Source: Bin87 sp965221295
GTDB taxonomy: Bacteria > Chloroflexota > Dehalococcoidia > Lucifugimonadales > UBA3495
Reading direction: 5' to 3'
NCBI GenBank assembly: GCA_965221295.1
Contig: OZ244879.1
Location: 2,790,001-2,854,000, forward strand
DNA: 64,000 bases
In this document: positions 48,980-56,974 of the stretch, piece after piece
Position numbering within the stretch: the stretch's first letter is position 1
How the letters are laid out: each line of letters begins with the position of its first letter
The notes under the pieces: model-generated
The model's database searches: none
What the model was told of the DNA's origin: nothing
Seen by the model: only the letters and a program-made list of their open reading frames with translations
Position numbers and translations under genes: made by a program

Positions 48980-50085
48980 CAGCGGTCAACCTCGCCCATG
49001 TTGACATCCACGCTGCCTAAAGACACGATCATGTCGGCCAGTTTCCAGCCCAATAGCAGGCGCTCAGTGATCGTAAGGTTGATGAGGGAAGGGGAACGGA
49101 TCTTGCACCGGTAGGGCGAAACTCCACCGTCGCTGACCAGGAAGAACGCCAACTCGCCCTTTGACGCTTCAACGCGCCCGTAGGCTTCGGCTCCAGGCTC
49201 CGCGCGCAGCACCATGGGCAGCTCCAGCCTCACCAAGCCGGGTTCGATCTGGTCGATGCACTGACGCACTATTCTCAGGCTCTGCCTGACCTCCTGCATC
49301 CGCACCCAAAATCGGTCGTAGTTGTCGCCGTTATGGCCAATCGGCACGTCGAAATCGACCTGATCGTAAGCGTCGTAAGGCGCGATTTTGCGCCAATCCC
49401 AATTGACGCCGCTGGCCCGCAGGACCGGCCCGCTCACCGAGCAATTGATCGCGACGTCAGCGGGTAGCGGACTCACCCCCCGGGTTCTAACCATCAGAAT
49501 TTCATTGTTGAGCAGAAGATCTTCCAACTCGTCCAGCTCGCCCTCGAAGTCATCCAGAAACTGGCGCAAGGCCGGCCAAAAATCCGGCGGGGTATCGGCG
49601 AATACGCCGCCCGGCCGCATGTAACTCACCGTGATGCGGGCGCCGCACAACATCTCAAACAGGTCCAAGATGCGTTCCCGGCTGCGGAAGGTGTACATCA
49701 GCGGCGTTCCGAAGGCGCCCAACTCCTGCACGAAAAACCCCACGGCGATCAGGTGGCTGGCGATTCGCTGCAACTCAGCCGCCAGCGTGCGCAGGTACTT
49801 GCCCCGGGGCGGCGGTTCGATACCCAGCAACTGCTCCACAGCCAAGCAGTAAGCCTGGTTGTTGATCATCGAGGATGTGTAATCAAGGCGGTCGGTGAGG
49901 GTGACCACCTGCACGTAGTTGCGTTCCTCGGCGAGCTTCTCGGTGCCGCGGTGCAGGTATCCCAGCACGGGCTCAACTTCAACGATGTCCTCGCCGTCAA
50001 AGGTAATGCGGACCCGGAACACCCCGTGGGTGCTGGGGTGCTGTGGCCCAACGTTGACCGTCATCGGTTCGGTGCGAATCGTCAT
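48979..50085 (-). CDS. nuoD: NADH-quinone oxidoreductase subunit D
   Basis: A 368-residue 49-kDa subunit of the quinone-reducing module. VNVGPQHPSTHGVFRVRITFDGEDI and LGYLHRGTEKLAEER are the characteristic start; the quinone-site His and Tyr region is HPSTHG and the later DRLDYTSSM. The C-terminus ends DMIVSLGSVDVNMGEVDR, standard for NuoD. It is shorter than most NuoD (about 400), with no fusion to NuoC. Confidence 0.95.
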   Translation of the reverse strand: MTIRTEPMTVNVGPQHPSTHGVFRVRITFDGEDIVEVEPVLGYLHRGTEKLAEERNYVQVVTLTDRLDYTSSMINNQAYCLAVEQLLGIEPPPRGKYLRTLAAELQRIASHLIAVGFFVQELGAFGTPLMYTFRSRERILDLFEMLCGARITVSYMRPGGVFADTPPDFWPALRQFLDDFEGELDELEDLLLNNEILMVRTRGVSPLPADVAINCSVSGPVLRASGVNWDWRKIAPYDAYDQVDFDVPIGHNGDNYDRFWVRMQEVRQSLRIVRQCIDQIEPGLVRLELPMVLRAEPGAEAYGRVEASKGELAFFLVSDGGVSPYRCKIRSPSLINLTITERLLLGWKLADMIVSLGSVDVNMGEVDR

Positions 50086-50106
50086 GGTAGAGCTGCCGCG
50101 GTCCGC

Positions 50107-50550
50107 CTACAGAAAGTCCTTGCGCAGGGGATGTCCATCGAAGCCCTCCCACAACATGATGCGCTTCATGTTGGGGTGGCCCGTGAACCGGATCCCCATC
50201 AGGTCCCAGATTTCCCGCTCCTGGAAATCCGCGCCCTGCCACACGCCTACCACCGAAGCGGCTGTGGGTTCCTCGCGTCCATAAACCCGGCTGCGGACCA
50301 TGCCGGTATGCCTCCTGGCCAGGGACGTGAGATGATAAACCAGCTCGAAATGCTCCACGAAATCTATGGCGCTAACTGAGTTCAAGTACGCGAAGTCAAG
50401 CTCGGGGTCGTCGCGCAGAAAGGCGGCGACGCCAGCCACCGCCTCGGGTCGCACCCACACCGCCGAATCGTTCCAGTCAACCACCGCGTTCGGCGTTGCG
50501 TCCTGCAAACGCCGGGCGAGAGTTTCGCCGGATACCGCCAACAACGTCAC
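50107..50550 (-). CDS. nuoC: NADH-quinone oxidoreductase subunit C
   Basis: A 147-residue 30-kDa subunit. The domain shows LDFAYLNSVSAIDFVEHFELVYHLTSL, then VRSRVYGREEPTAASVVGVWQGADFQEREIWDLMGIRFTGHPNMKRIML (recognisable pieces), ending HPLRKDFL. The start is GTG at 50550, because it overlaps the nuoB stop as GTGA; longer frames extend across nuoB and are spurious. Confidence 0.93.
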   Translation of the reverse strand: MTLLAVSGETLARRLQDATPNAVVDWNDSAVWVRPEAVAGVAAFLRDDPELDFAYLNSVSAIDFVEHFELVYHLTSLARRHTGMVRSRVYGREEPTAASVVGVWQGADFQEREIWDLMGIRFTGHPNMKRIMLWEGFDGHPLRKDFL

Positions 50551-51179
50551 GGCTTGAAGCTCCGGTCGCCGATGTTGCGATATTTCTTGATCTTCTCGTG
50601 CAGTTCCATGATGCCGTAAAGCAGCGCATCCGGACGGGGTGGGCAACCGGGCACGTACACATCCACCGGGATGATGTGGTCAACCCCGGGCACCACGCTG
50701 TACGATCCATAATACGGCCCGCCGCTGGTGGCGCAAACTCCCATGGAAATCACCCACCGGGGTTCCGCCATCTGCTCGTAGATCCGCTTGATGGGAGGCG
50801 CCATCTTCCAGGTCACCGTCCCGGCGACGATCATCAAATCCGCCTGTCGTGGGGACGCCCGGAACACTTCCATCCCGAAGCGGGAGATGTCGAATCGGCC
50901 CATGGCTGTGGCCATCATCTCGAATGCGCAACAGGCCAGGCCAAAGGACACCGGCCACAGCGCCGATTTCCGGCTCCAGTTCACCAGCGCGTCAACTGAC
51001 GTGACCATGAGGTTTCGCTTGAGATCGTCGGGCACTTCAATGGCCGGCATTTCGATGGGCGATTGGGACGCGGCGATTAGTTCGTTCACCAGTTGACCTT
51101 CGGAACGGTCGATCTCCCACGTCCGATTGTGCAGCGGCCCTCCCGCCGACGGCAGTTCAAAATTGGTGGATTCGGCCAT
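50547..51179 (-). CDS. nuoB: NADH-quinone oxidoreductase subunit B
   Basis: A 210-residue PSST subunit that holds cluster N2. Cysteine ligands are seen in FGLACCAFEMMA, MGVCATSGGPYY and VPGCPPRPDALL. The N-terminal 60 residues (before VTSVDALVNWSRK) are an extension with no obvious domain. The start ATG is 4 bases after the nuoA stop. Together with NuoCD and NuoHI it forms the quinone-reducing core. Confidence 0.95.
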   Translation of the reverse strand: MAESTNFELPSAGGPLHNRTWEIDRSEGQLVNELIAASQSPIEMPAIEVPDDLKRNLMVTSVDALVNWSRKSALWPVSFGLACCAFEMMATAMGRFDISRFGMEVFRASPRQADLMIVAGTVTWKMAPPIKRIYEQMAEPRWVISMGVCATSGGPYYGSYSVVPGVDHIIPVDVYVPGCPPRPDALLYGIMELHEKIKKYRNIGDRSFKP

Positions 51180-51183
51180 GTCG

Positions 51184-51570
51184 TTACCCTTGCCACTCCA
51201 AATCCCGCTTGCGCCAAGCGTAAGCCCACGCCAGCAGCAGGATGCCGACGAACACCGCCATTTCGATCAGGGCGAACAGTTCCAGCGTCAGGAACTTGGT
51301 GGCCCACGGGTACAGGAACACCACCTCCACGTCGAATATCACGAAGAGGATGGCGAACATGTAGTAGCGAAACTGGAACCGATTCCACGTTCCGCCGATT
51401 GTTTGCACGCCGCACTCGTAGGTATCGTGCTTCACCGGGTCAGGGCGCGCTGGCCTGATACCCAAGCGCGACAAGGCGTACGACGCTCCCATCATGCTGC
51501 ATGGAACGATGACGGAAAGCGCCAAGAAGATGGCGATCAGGCCGTATTGACCAAAATAATCTTCCAGCAT
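51184..51570 (-). CDS. nuoA: NADH-quinone oxidoreductase subunit A
   Basis: A 128-residue three-helix membrane subunit. The hallmark loop is YECGVQTIGGTWNRFQFRYYMFAILFVIFDVEVVFLYPWA (pieces ECGV and FDVEVVFLYPWA), with the conserved Cys and acidic residues facing the quinone path. First gene of the 11-subunit nuo operon; an extended -10 promoter lies about 90 bases upstream. Confidence 0.95.
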   Translation of the reverse strand: MLEDYFGQYGLIAIFLALSVIVPCSMMGASYALSRLGIRPARPDPVKHDTYECGVQTIGGTWNRFQFRYYMFAILFVIFDVEVVFLYPWATKFLTLELFALIEMAVFVGILLLAWAYAWRKRDLEWQG

Positions 51571-51661
51571 TTCACTGCATCGACTTCAAAGCAAAGCGGC
51601 GTCGACCACAACGGCCAATTCCCGGCGAGGCGACAATCCGTCTGGCTAAATGGGCGGCGGC

Positions 51662-51670
51662 ATTATACCA
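51662..51670 (-). promoter_or_regulatory. Extended -10 promoter of the nuo operon
   Basis: On the minus strand TGGTATAAT is a perfect extended -10. The predicted +1 near 51655 gives a leader of about 85 bases before nuoA. No good -35 is found. Confidence 0.58.
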
Positions 51671-51727
51671 TAACAGGGCGTTCACAAACCTAGTTCGGTC
51701 AAAGCATTTGTAGGGTAAGGCTTTCCC

Positions 51728-52612
51728 ATGCCAACGCGCCATTTCCCCAGGGACTGGGCCAGCAACTACGTTCACGCCAACGGCATTCGCCACCACTACC
51801 TGGAGTGGGGCCACCCTGACGCCGCTCCATTGCTGATGCTCCATGCCACCGGGTTGTGCGCCTGGCCCTGGAAGCCCATGGCCCGCCGTTTAGCCGCCAA
51901 ATACCGCGTCCTTGCTTTCGACCAACGCGGCCACGGCGATACCGACCCATCGGACAAGGGATACCGATTCGAGTACGCCGGCGAGGACCTGGCGGCCATC
52001 GTGGACGCTATGGCACTACGTCACCCGAGGGTCGTTGGGCATTCCTCCGGCGGCCTGGCCGCCATCATCGCCGCCAACCTCATTCCCGGCCGTCTTGGCC
52101 CCGTCGTCCTGGTCGAGACCCGCGTCGGCAACGACGCCCCAACGGTTCCCGCTCAAGACCTAAACCGGCGAGCAGAACGCACCCGCATGAAGCGTCCCAT
52201 CTGGCCCAGTCAACAGGCCATGTTCGAGGCGTACCGCAGCCGAGCCGCGTTCCGGGATTGGGACGACGAGCCCTACCAGCAGTTCATCGAAGGCGGCGTT
52301 CGTTTGCTCCCCGACGGCCGAGCCGAGTTGAAATGCCACCCCGAAACCGAGGCCACATTCTACAGCCGCCGCGACGGCCTCCAGGTAGCGGATTACCTGG
52401 CGAATTTGCCGGGCCACTGGTTGCTGCTGCTGGGAAATTACCCGGGCTGCCAGCGAGCCGATGACGCCGGCGTCCGCAAGTTCCGTCAGCTTGTCGCCGG
52501 CGCCCAGGTCAGGCCCATGGGCAAAGGGAGTCATTTCTTGCCGATGGAATACCCCGACGACACGCTGGCCGTCATTGAGCCCTGGTTTGACGGCCTGCCC
52601 CTCGAATCGTAA
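51728..52612 (+). CDS. Alpha/beta hydrolase
   Basis: A 294-residue alpha/beta hydrolase-fold protein. The nucleophile elbow is VGHSSGGLA (Ser near residue 105), the oxyanion HATGLCAW follows the first strand, and a C-terminal His is in GSHFLPMEYPDDTL (about 280). YRVLAFDQRGHGDTD is typical. Substrate unknown. TAAGG lies eight bases before the ATG. It precedes the CoA transferase gene on the same strand (35 bases), so it may be part of that operon. Confidence 0.82.
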   Translation: MPTRHFPRDWASNYVHANGIRHHYLEWGHPDAAPLLMLHATGLCAWPWKPMARRLAAKYRVLAFDQRGHGDTDPSDKGYRFEYAGEDLAAIVDAMALRHPRVVGHSSGGLAAIIAANLIPGRLGPVVLVETRVGNDAPTVPAQDLNRRAERTRMKRPIWPSQQAMFEAYRSRAAFRDWDDEPYQQFIEGGVRLLPDGRAELKCHPETEATFYSRRDGLQVADYLANLPGHWLLLLGNYPGCQRADDAGVRKFRQLVAGAQVRPMGKGSHFLPMEYPDDTLAVIEPWFDGLPLES

Positions 52613-52647
52613 CATCGGCGCTCCCCAACCCGAAAAAGGAAGCGACC

Positions 52648-53901
52648 ATGACCCTAGGTTCCAGCGCATCCTCTTCAGCGCCACCGGTCGGCGCTCTTGA
52701 CGGCCTGCGGGTATTGGACCTCTCCATCATCGTGGCCGGGGGCACGGCTTCGTCATTGATGGCTGACTTCGGCGCAGAGGTCGTCAAGGTGGAACGGCCC
52801 GGAAGCGGCGACCCGCTGCGCAACTGGGGGCCCTTCCACAACGGGGTGTCCCTGTGGTGGAAGGTCCATTCCCGCAACAAGCGGTCGGTTACCCTCAATC
52901 TGGCGGATTCACAGGGTCAGCGACTGCTGAAACGCCTCGCCGCCAATGCCGACATCCTGATCGAAGGTTTCCGCCCTGGAACCCTGGAACGCTGGGGCCT
53001 GGGCCCCGACGACCTGCACGCGCCAGCGGTCAATCCCGGCTTGGTCATCCTCCGCTTTTCCGGGTTCGGTCAGACCGGGCCGTACCGGGATCGCCCCGGA
53101 TTTGGCACCATCGCCGAGTGCATGAGCGGATACATCGGCATGACCGGATTCCCGGAAACGCCTCCAAATCTCCCGCCGGTGCCCCTGGCCGACGAAATCG
53201 CCGGGGTATTTGGCGCCATGGCGGGCATGATGGCGATTTACCGCCGCGACGCCGACGCATCCTCTGGAGGCCAACCCAAGCGCGGCCAGGTGGTCGATCT
53301 CTCGCTTTTCGAGCCCCTGTTCCGCCTCTGCATACCCCATCTCACGATCTACGACCGCTTGGGAGAGATACGCGAACGTATCGGCAACGATTTTCCCGAC
53401 GCGGCGCCGCGCAGCCTGTACCGTACCGCCGACGACCGTTGGCTTGGGCTGTCGGCGACTTCGCAGAACACCTGGGAGGGTTTGGCGCGGGCCATGGGGT
53501 TCGAGGCGCTGCTCGACGACCCGCGCTTCGCCGATAACGCCGCCCGCCTGGAAAACAAGGACGCCCTTAACGAAATCTTGGGAACCTGGCTCGGCAGCCG
53601 CTCCACTTCAGCCATCATGGACGAACTGATCCCGGCCGGCGGCGTGGTGGGCCCCGTGTACAGTAGCGCCGACATCATGGCCGACCCCCATTATGAGCAA
53701 CGCGATGACATCGTAGAGATGGACGACCCGGAACTGGGCAGAACCAAGATGCTCGGCCTCGTCCCCAAATTCAGCGACACACCCGGCGTCCTCCGACACA
53801 TGGGTCCCACCGTCGGGGAGCACAACACCGCGGTGTACGGCGAATGGCTCGGCCTGGGCGAGGCTGAGCTGGCGGACCTTTCCGCGCAGGGCGTAATCTA
53901 G
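52648..53901 (+). CDS. CaiB/BaiF family CoA transferase
   Basis: A 417-residue class III CoA transferase. It moves CoA between carboxylic acids in carnitine, bile-acid or aromatic metabolism. GLRVLDLSIIVAGGTASSLMADFGAEVVKVE is the typical N-terminus, SRNKRSVTLNL and LIEGFRPGTLERWGLG follow, and the catalytic Asp is in LADEIAGVFGAM (about 172). The C-terminal signature IMADPHYEQRDDIV is present. AAAGGAAG precedes the ATG. The preferred acids are not predictable from sequence. Confidence 0.86.
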   Translation: MTLGSSASSSAPPVGALDGLRVLDLSIIVAGGTASSLMADFGAEVVKVERPGSGDPLRNWGPFHNGVSLWWKVHSRNKRSVTLNLADSQGQRLLKRLAANADILIEGFRPGTLERWGLGPDDLHAPAVNPGLVILRFSGFGQTGPYRDRPGFGTIAECMSGYIGMTGFPETPPNLPPVPLADEIAGVFGAMAGMMAIYRRDADASSGGQPKRGQVVDLSLFEPLFRLCIPHLTIYDRLGEIRERIGNDFPDAAPRSLYRTADDRWLGLSATSQNTWEGLARAMGFEALLDDPRFADNAARLENKDALNEILGTWLGSRSTSAIMDELIPAGGVVGPVYSSADIMADPHYEQRDDIVEMDDPELGRTKMLGLVPKFSDTPGVLRHMGPTVGEHNTAVYGEWLGLGEAELADLSAQGVI

Positions 53902-53903
53902 CC

Positions 53904-54515
53904 ATGGCGGCCCCCACGCTGTTGGTGGCCACCCGCAACCCCGGCAAGATGCGGGAATACCGCCAATTGCTTTCCGACTATCCCGGGCGCCTTATCTCCC
54001 TCGACGACGCCGGCGTGCCTGACGAAGTGGAGGAGACGGGCAATACCTTCACCGACAATGCAGCCCTGAAGGCCACCACTTACGCTCGGTTGTCTGGGCG
54101 CCTCACCGTGTCCGACGACTCCGGCCTAGAAGTACATGCCCTGGGCGGCGCTCCCGGCGTGTACTCGGCCCGCTACGGCGGCGACGCCTGCAAAACCGAC
54201 GCAGACCGCGTGGAGCTACTGTTACGCAACCTTGAAGGCATCCCCTGGGAGCGACGCATCGCCCGATTTTACTGCTGCGCCGCCGTTGCCGACCCGCGCG
54301 CAGGCGGAGAACCTGAGACGCGCGTCGTCGTTGGCTCCATAGCCGGGATGATACAATACCAACCAGAGGGCGAACATGGCTTCGGGTATGACCCGATCTT
54401 TTTCCTACCTTCGTTTCGGGCCACAATGGCCCAACTGCCCCTGGCGACCAAGAACCGGGTCAGCCACCGCGCCGACGCGGCGCGCGAAGTTCGCAAAATC
54501 CTGAACGAATTATGA
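53904..54515 (+). CDS. rdgB: XTP/dITP diphosphatase (RdgB/HAM1)
   Basis: A 203-residue house-cleaning pyrophosphatase that removes non-canonical purine nucleotides (XTP, ITP). Signatures: LLVATRNPGKMREYRQLL, FTDNAALKATTYA, SDDSGLEVHALGGAPGVYSARYGG and GYDPIFFLPSF. It starts two bases after the CoA transferase stop and overlaps moaA by four bases (ATGA), so this cluster is cotranscribed. Confidence 0.94.
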   Translation: MAAPTLLVATRNPGKMREYRQLLSDYPGRLISLDDAGVPDEVEETGNTFTDNAALKATTYARLSGRLTVSDDSGLEVHALGGAPGVYSARYGGDACKTDADRVELLLRNLEGIPWERRIARFYCCAAVADPRAGGEPETRVVVGSIAGMIQYQPEGEHGFGYDPIFFLPSFRATMAQLPLATKNRVSHRADAAREVRKILNEL

Positions 54516-55531
54516 TTACCGACCTACTGGGCAGACCCCTACGCGACCTGCGCATCTCCGTTACCGACCGCTGCAACTTCCGTTGCCCGTATTGTATGCC
54601 CGCGGAAATTTTCGGCGAGGCGTACCAATTTCTGCCCAAGGCCGAGATCTTGACCTTCGAGGAGATTGCCCGGCTATCCCGCCTGTTCGTGGAACTCGGC
54701 GTGAACAAGCTGCGCATCACTGGCGGCGAGCCATTGCTGCGCGTTGATTTGCCCAACCTCATCTCGCAGTTGTCCGCCATCCCGGGCGCCGACGACATCA
54801 CGCTGACCACCAACGGCTACCTGCTTGGCCAACAGGCCCAACAGCTCGGCGACGCCGGCCTTCACCGGATCACCGTCAGCTTGGATTCGCTGGACGACGA
54901 AGTGTTCAAGCGAATGAACGGACGCGGGTTCGGGACCCGCCGCGTGCTGGACGGGATCAAACGCGCCGCCGAAGCCGGGCTGTCCCCCATCAAGATCAAC
55001 GCCGTGGTGCAAAAGGGCGTCAACGACCATACCATCGTGGACTTGGCTCGCCATTTCAAGGGTAGTGGGCATATTGTCCGGTTCATTGAGTATATGGACG
55101 TGGGCAATCGGAACGGATGGCAATTGAATGAGGTGACGCCTGCGGCCGAAATAGTCTCGCGCATCGACGCCGAATTGCCCCTGGAACCCGTTGAAGCCAA
55201 CTACGCGGGCGAGGTGGCCAAGCGCTGGCGCTACCGCGACGGCCAGGGCGAAATCGGCGTAATAGCCTCGGTCACCCAACCCTTCTGCGCCGATTGCACC
55301 CGGGCTCGCCTGGCCACCGACGGGCGGCTCTATACCTGCCTATTCGCAACGGACGGGGTTGACCTCCGCGGTCCGCTGCGCGACGGCGCGTCAGACGCGC
55401 AACTCGCCGAGATCATCGCCGGCATTTGGAACATTCGCCGCGACCGCTATTCGGAAATTCGCGCCGAGTTCACCAGATCAGAGGCCGCGACCGCTCAACC
55501 CAAGGTCGAAATGTACCAGATCGGAGGTTGA
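54512..55531 (+). CDS. moaA: GTP 3',8-cyclase MoaA
   Basis: A 339-residue radical-SAM enzyme for molybdenum cofactor synthesis (first step, with MoaC). The N-terminal cluster motif is CNFRCPYCMP; the C-terminal [4Fe-4S] motif is CADCTRARLATDGRLYTC. The C-terminal double glycine (MYQIGG) expected of MoaA is present. Its ATG overlaps rdgB. MoaC follows by 10 bases. Confidence 0.95.
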   Translation: MITDLLGRPLRDLRISVTDRCNFRCPYCMPAEIFGEAYQFLPKAEILTFEEIARLSRLFVELGVNKLRITGGEPLLRVDLPNLISQLSAIPGADDITLTTNGYLLGQQAQQLGDAGLHRITVSLDSLDDEVFKRMNGRGFGTRRVLDGIKRAAEAGLSPIKINAVVQKGVNDHTIVDLARHFKGSGHIVRFIEYMDVGNRNGWQLNEVTPAAEIVSRIDAELPLEPVEANYAGEVAKRWRYRDGQGEIGVIASVTQPFCADCTRARLATDGRLYTCLFATDGVDLRGPLRDGASDAQLAEIIAGIWNIRRDRYSEIRAEFTRSEAATAQPKVEMYQIGG

Positions 55532-55541
55532 CGCCAAAATC

Positions 55542-56051
55542 ATGACTCCCGATAACGCGGCCAAACCTGTCGACCACCTGACCCACCTGGCCGAGGACGG
55601 CAGCGCCCGCATGGTTGACGTGGGCTGGAAACCCGTAACCGACCGCATGGCCCAGGCCACCGGGCAGGTGGTTATGCAGCCCAAAACCCTGGCTCTGATC
55701 CGAGATGGCCTGATGAAGAAGGGCGACGTGCTGACCATCGCCCAACTGGCCGGCATCATGGGAGCCAAGCGAACCTCGGAGTTAATCCCGCTGTGCCATC
55801 CTCTGCCGCTCAACAAGGTGGATGTGGAGCTCGGCCTCGACGAACCCGGCAGCTGCGTCAACATCACGGCCACAGCCACGACTTCCGGCAAGACGGGCGT
55901 GGAAATGGAAGCGCTCACCGCGGTCAGCGTCGCCGCCCTGACCATCTATGACATGTGCAAGGCCGTGGACCGGGCCGTGAGAATCGACGGCGTGCGCTTG
56001 CTCCGGAAGACCGGCGGCCAGTCCGGGGACGTGGACCTCACCGGTTCCTAG
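55542..56051 (+). CDS. moaC: Cyclic pyranopterin monophosphate synthase MoaC
   Basis: A 169-residue enzyme that completes cPMP formation. MVDVGWKPVTDRMAQATG, MGAKRTSELIPLCHPLPLNKVDVEL, VEMEALTAVSVAALTIYDMCKAVDR and RIDGVRLLRKTGGQSGD all match. The ATG at 55542 is the first in frame; GGAGG lies 14 bases upstream, farther than usual. The stop overlaps the stop of the convergent gene in a shared CTAG. Confidence 0.94.
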   Translation: MTPDNAAKPVDHLTHLAEDGSARMVDVGWKPVTDRMAQATGQVVMQPKTLALIRDGLMKKGDVLTIAQLAGIMGAKRTSELIPLCHPLPLNKVDVELGLDEPGSCVNITATATTSGKTGVEMEALTAVSVAALTIYDMCKAVDRAVRIDGVRLLRKTGGQSGDVDLTGS

Positions 56052-56416
56052 ACGCCCCGCCGTTGCGCTTCGGCTGAAAGCGCCCGCACCGCCGCCGCCA
56101 AGTAGATTACGTACTCCTCGGCAGACAGGTCGGGCAGCGGTTTGAATTCCTCCACCTGGTCAACCTCCAGTACGCCTACCACGCCCGGAATCGCGGTCAC
56201 GTCCAGCTCCGCGATCATGCCGTCCGGCGTCACCACCACGCAACCGCGGTCGATCTTGGGAACCAATGCCGGTTCCAATTCCACCGCCTGGATGGTGGTC
56301 ATCCCAATGAAAGCGGGAAATGGGTTGAGCCGCCCGCACAGATCCGCCAAAACGGCTTCCAGCCGGTTAGCGGTTTCGCTCAAAATCTCGTCGGTTGCCG
56401 TATTCGCGTCGCGCAT
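56048..56416 (-). CDS. Hypothetical protein
   Basis: A 122-residue protein I do not recognise. The sequence is a mixed alpha/beta with an N-terminal helix (TATDEILSETANRLEAVLADL), a strand-rich centre with two predicted acidic strands (IQAVELEPALV and GCVVVTPDGMIAELDV), and a C-terminal helix rich in Ala (YVIYLAAAVRALSAEAQRR). There are no cysteine motifs or membrane segments. The ATG at 56416 is chosen over a start 10 residues earlier because it lies next to the start of a conserved-looking helix, which is weak evidence. It shares its stop with moaC. Confidence 0.5.
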   Translation of the reverse strand: MRDANTATDEILSETANRLEAVLADLCGRLNPFPAFIGMTTIQAVELEPALVPKIDRGCVVVTPDGMIAELDVTAIPGVVGVLEVDQVEEFKPLPDLSAEEYVIYLAAAVRALSAEAQRRGV

Positions 56417-56790
56417 TCCACATTGCCTGCCGAGACATGCTACCACGCCCCGGGTTCATCTTGGCTAAGTTGCCGCGACCCAACCGCGCGGCCGTGGCGG
56501 ACTGTCGGGCGGCCTCTTCCGCCGTCAAGCAACGTCAACGGAACCGCCGCGCTACGCTCACCACGACAGCTGCGGTTTTCTCCCGCGGCCATCGCAACTC
56601 CACCGTTGGGCTGTCGCCGCATTGCCGGCAAGGGCGTCAAGCGGTGGTTGAAGCAATTCAAGCAGTTGGCGCCACTTTTGACGAACCGGGAATGCGCCAT
56701 GGCGCGCATCTGATTGACAATAGTACGAGCCTGGACTTAGGATAATTGAACGCGCGGCAACAGCGACGTTTGGTCGGGGCCGCGCGGGTT
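56417..56790. other. Intergenic region with tRNA promoter
   Basis: No gene is supported. The region ends with the promoter for the tRNA gene (56714-56743). Confidence 0.45.
56714..56743 (+). promoter_or_regulatory. Sigma-70 promoter of the tRNA gene
   Basis: A consensus TTGACA (56714-56719) and TAGGAT (56738-56743) have an 18-base spacer. The mature tRNA starts at 56791, leaving a 40-base leader for RNase P. Confidence 0.68.
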
Positions 56791-56865
56791 GGCGACGTAG
56801 CTCAGTGGCAGAGCGGGCGCTTCATAAGCGCTAGGTCGTTGGTTCGAATCCATCCGTCGCCACCA
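56791..56865 (+). tRNA. tRNA with CAT anticodon (tRNA-Met, possibly tRNA-Ile2)
   Basis: A 75-base gene with an encoded CCA. The acceptor (GGCGACG with CGTCGCC), D arm (GCTC/GAGC), anticodon arm (GGCGC/GCGCT around TTCATAA) and T arm (GTTGG/CCATC) fold well; one T:T mismatch occurs in the T stem. Anticodon CAT is at 56823-56825. Base 1-72 is G:C and the anticodon stem lacks the GGG/CCC of initiator tRNA, so it is an elongator; because CAT with lysidine also reads Ile, tRNA-Ile2 is possible. Confidence 0.92.
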
Positions 56866-56974
56866 TCGCCAGGATTCCCTTGGCGACATCGCAACAAGAT
56901 AGGGCGAGTCGTTGACCCGCCCGCTTGGTTTTCAACGCGGCGCCTGCGGTTCACTGCCTCGGTGGGTCAGTTGG

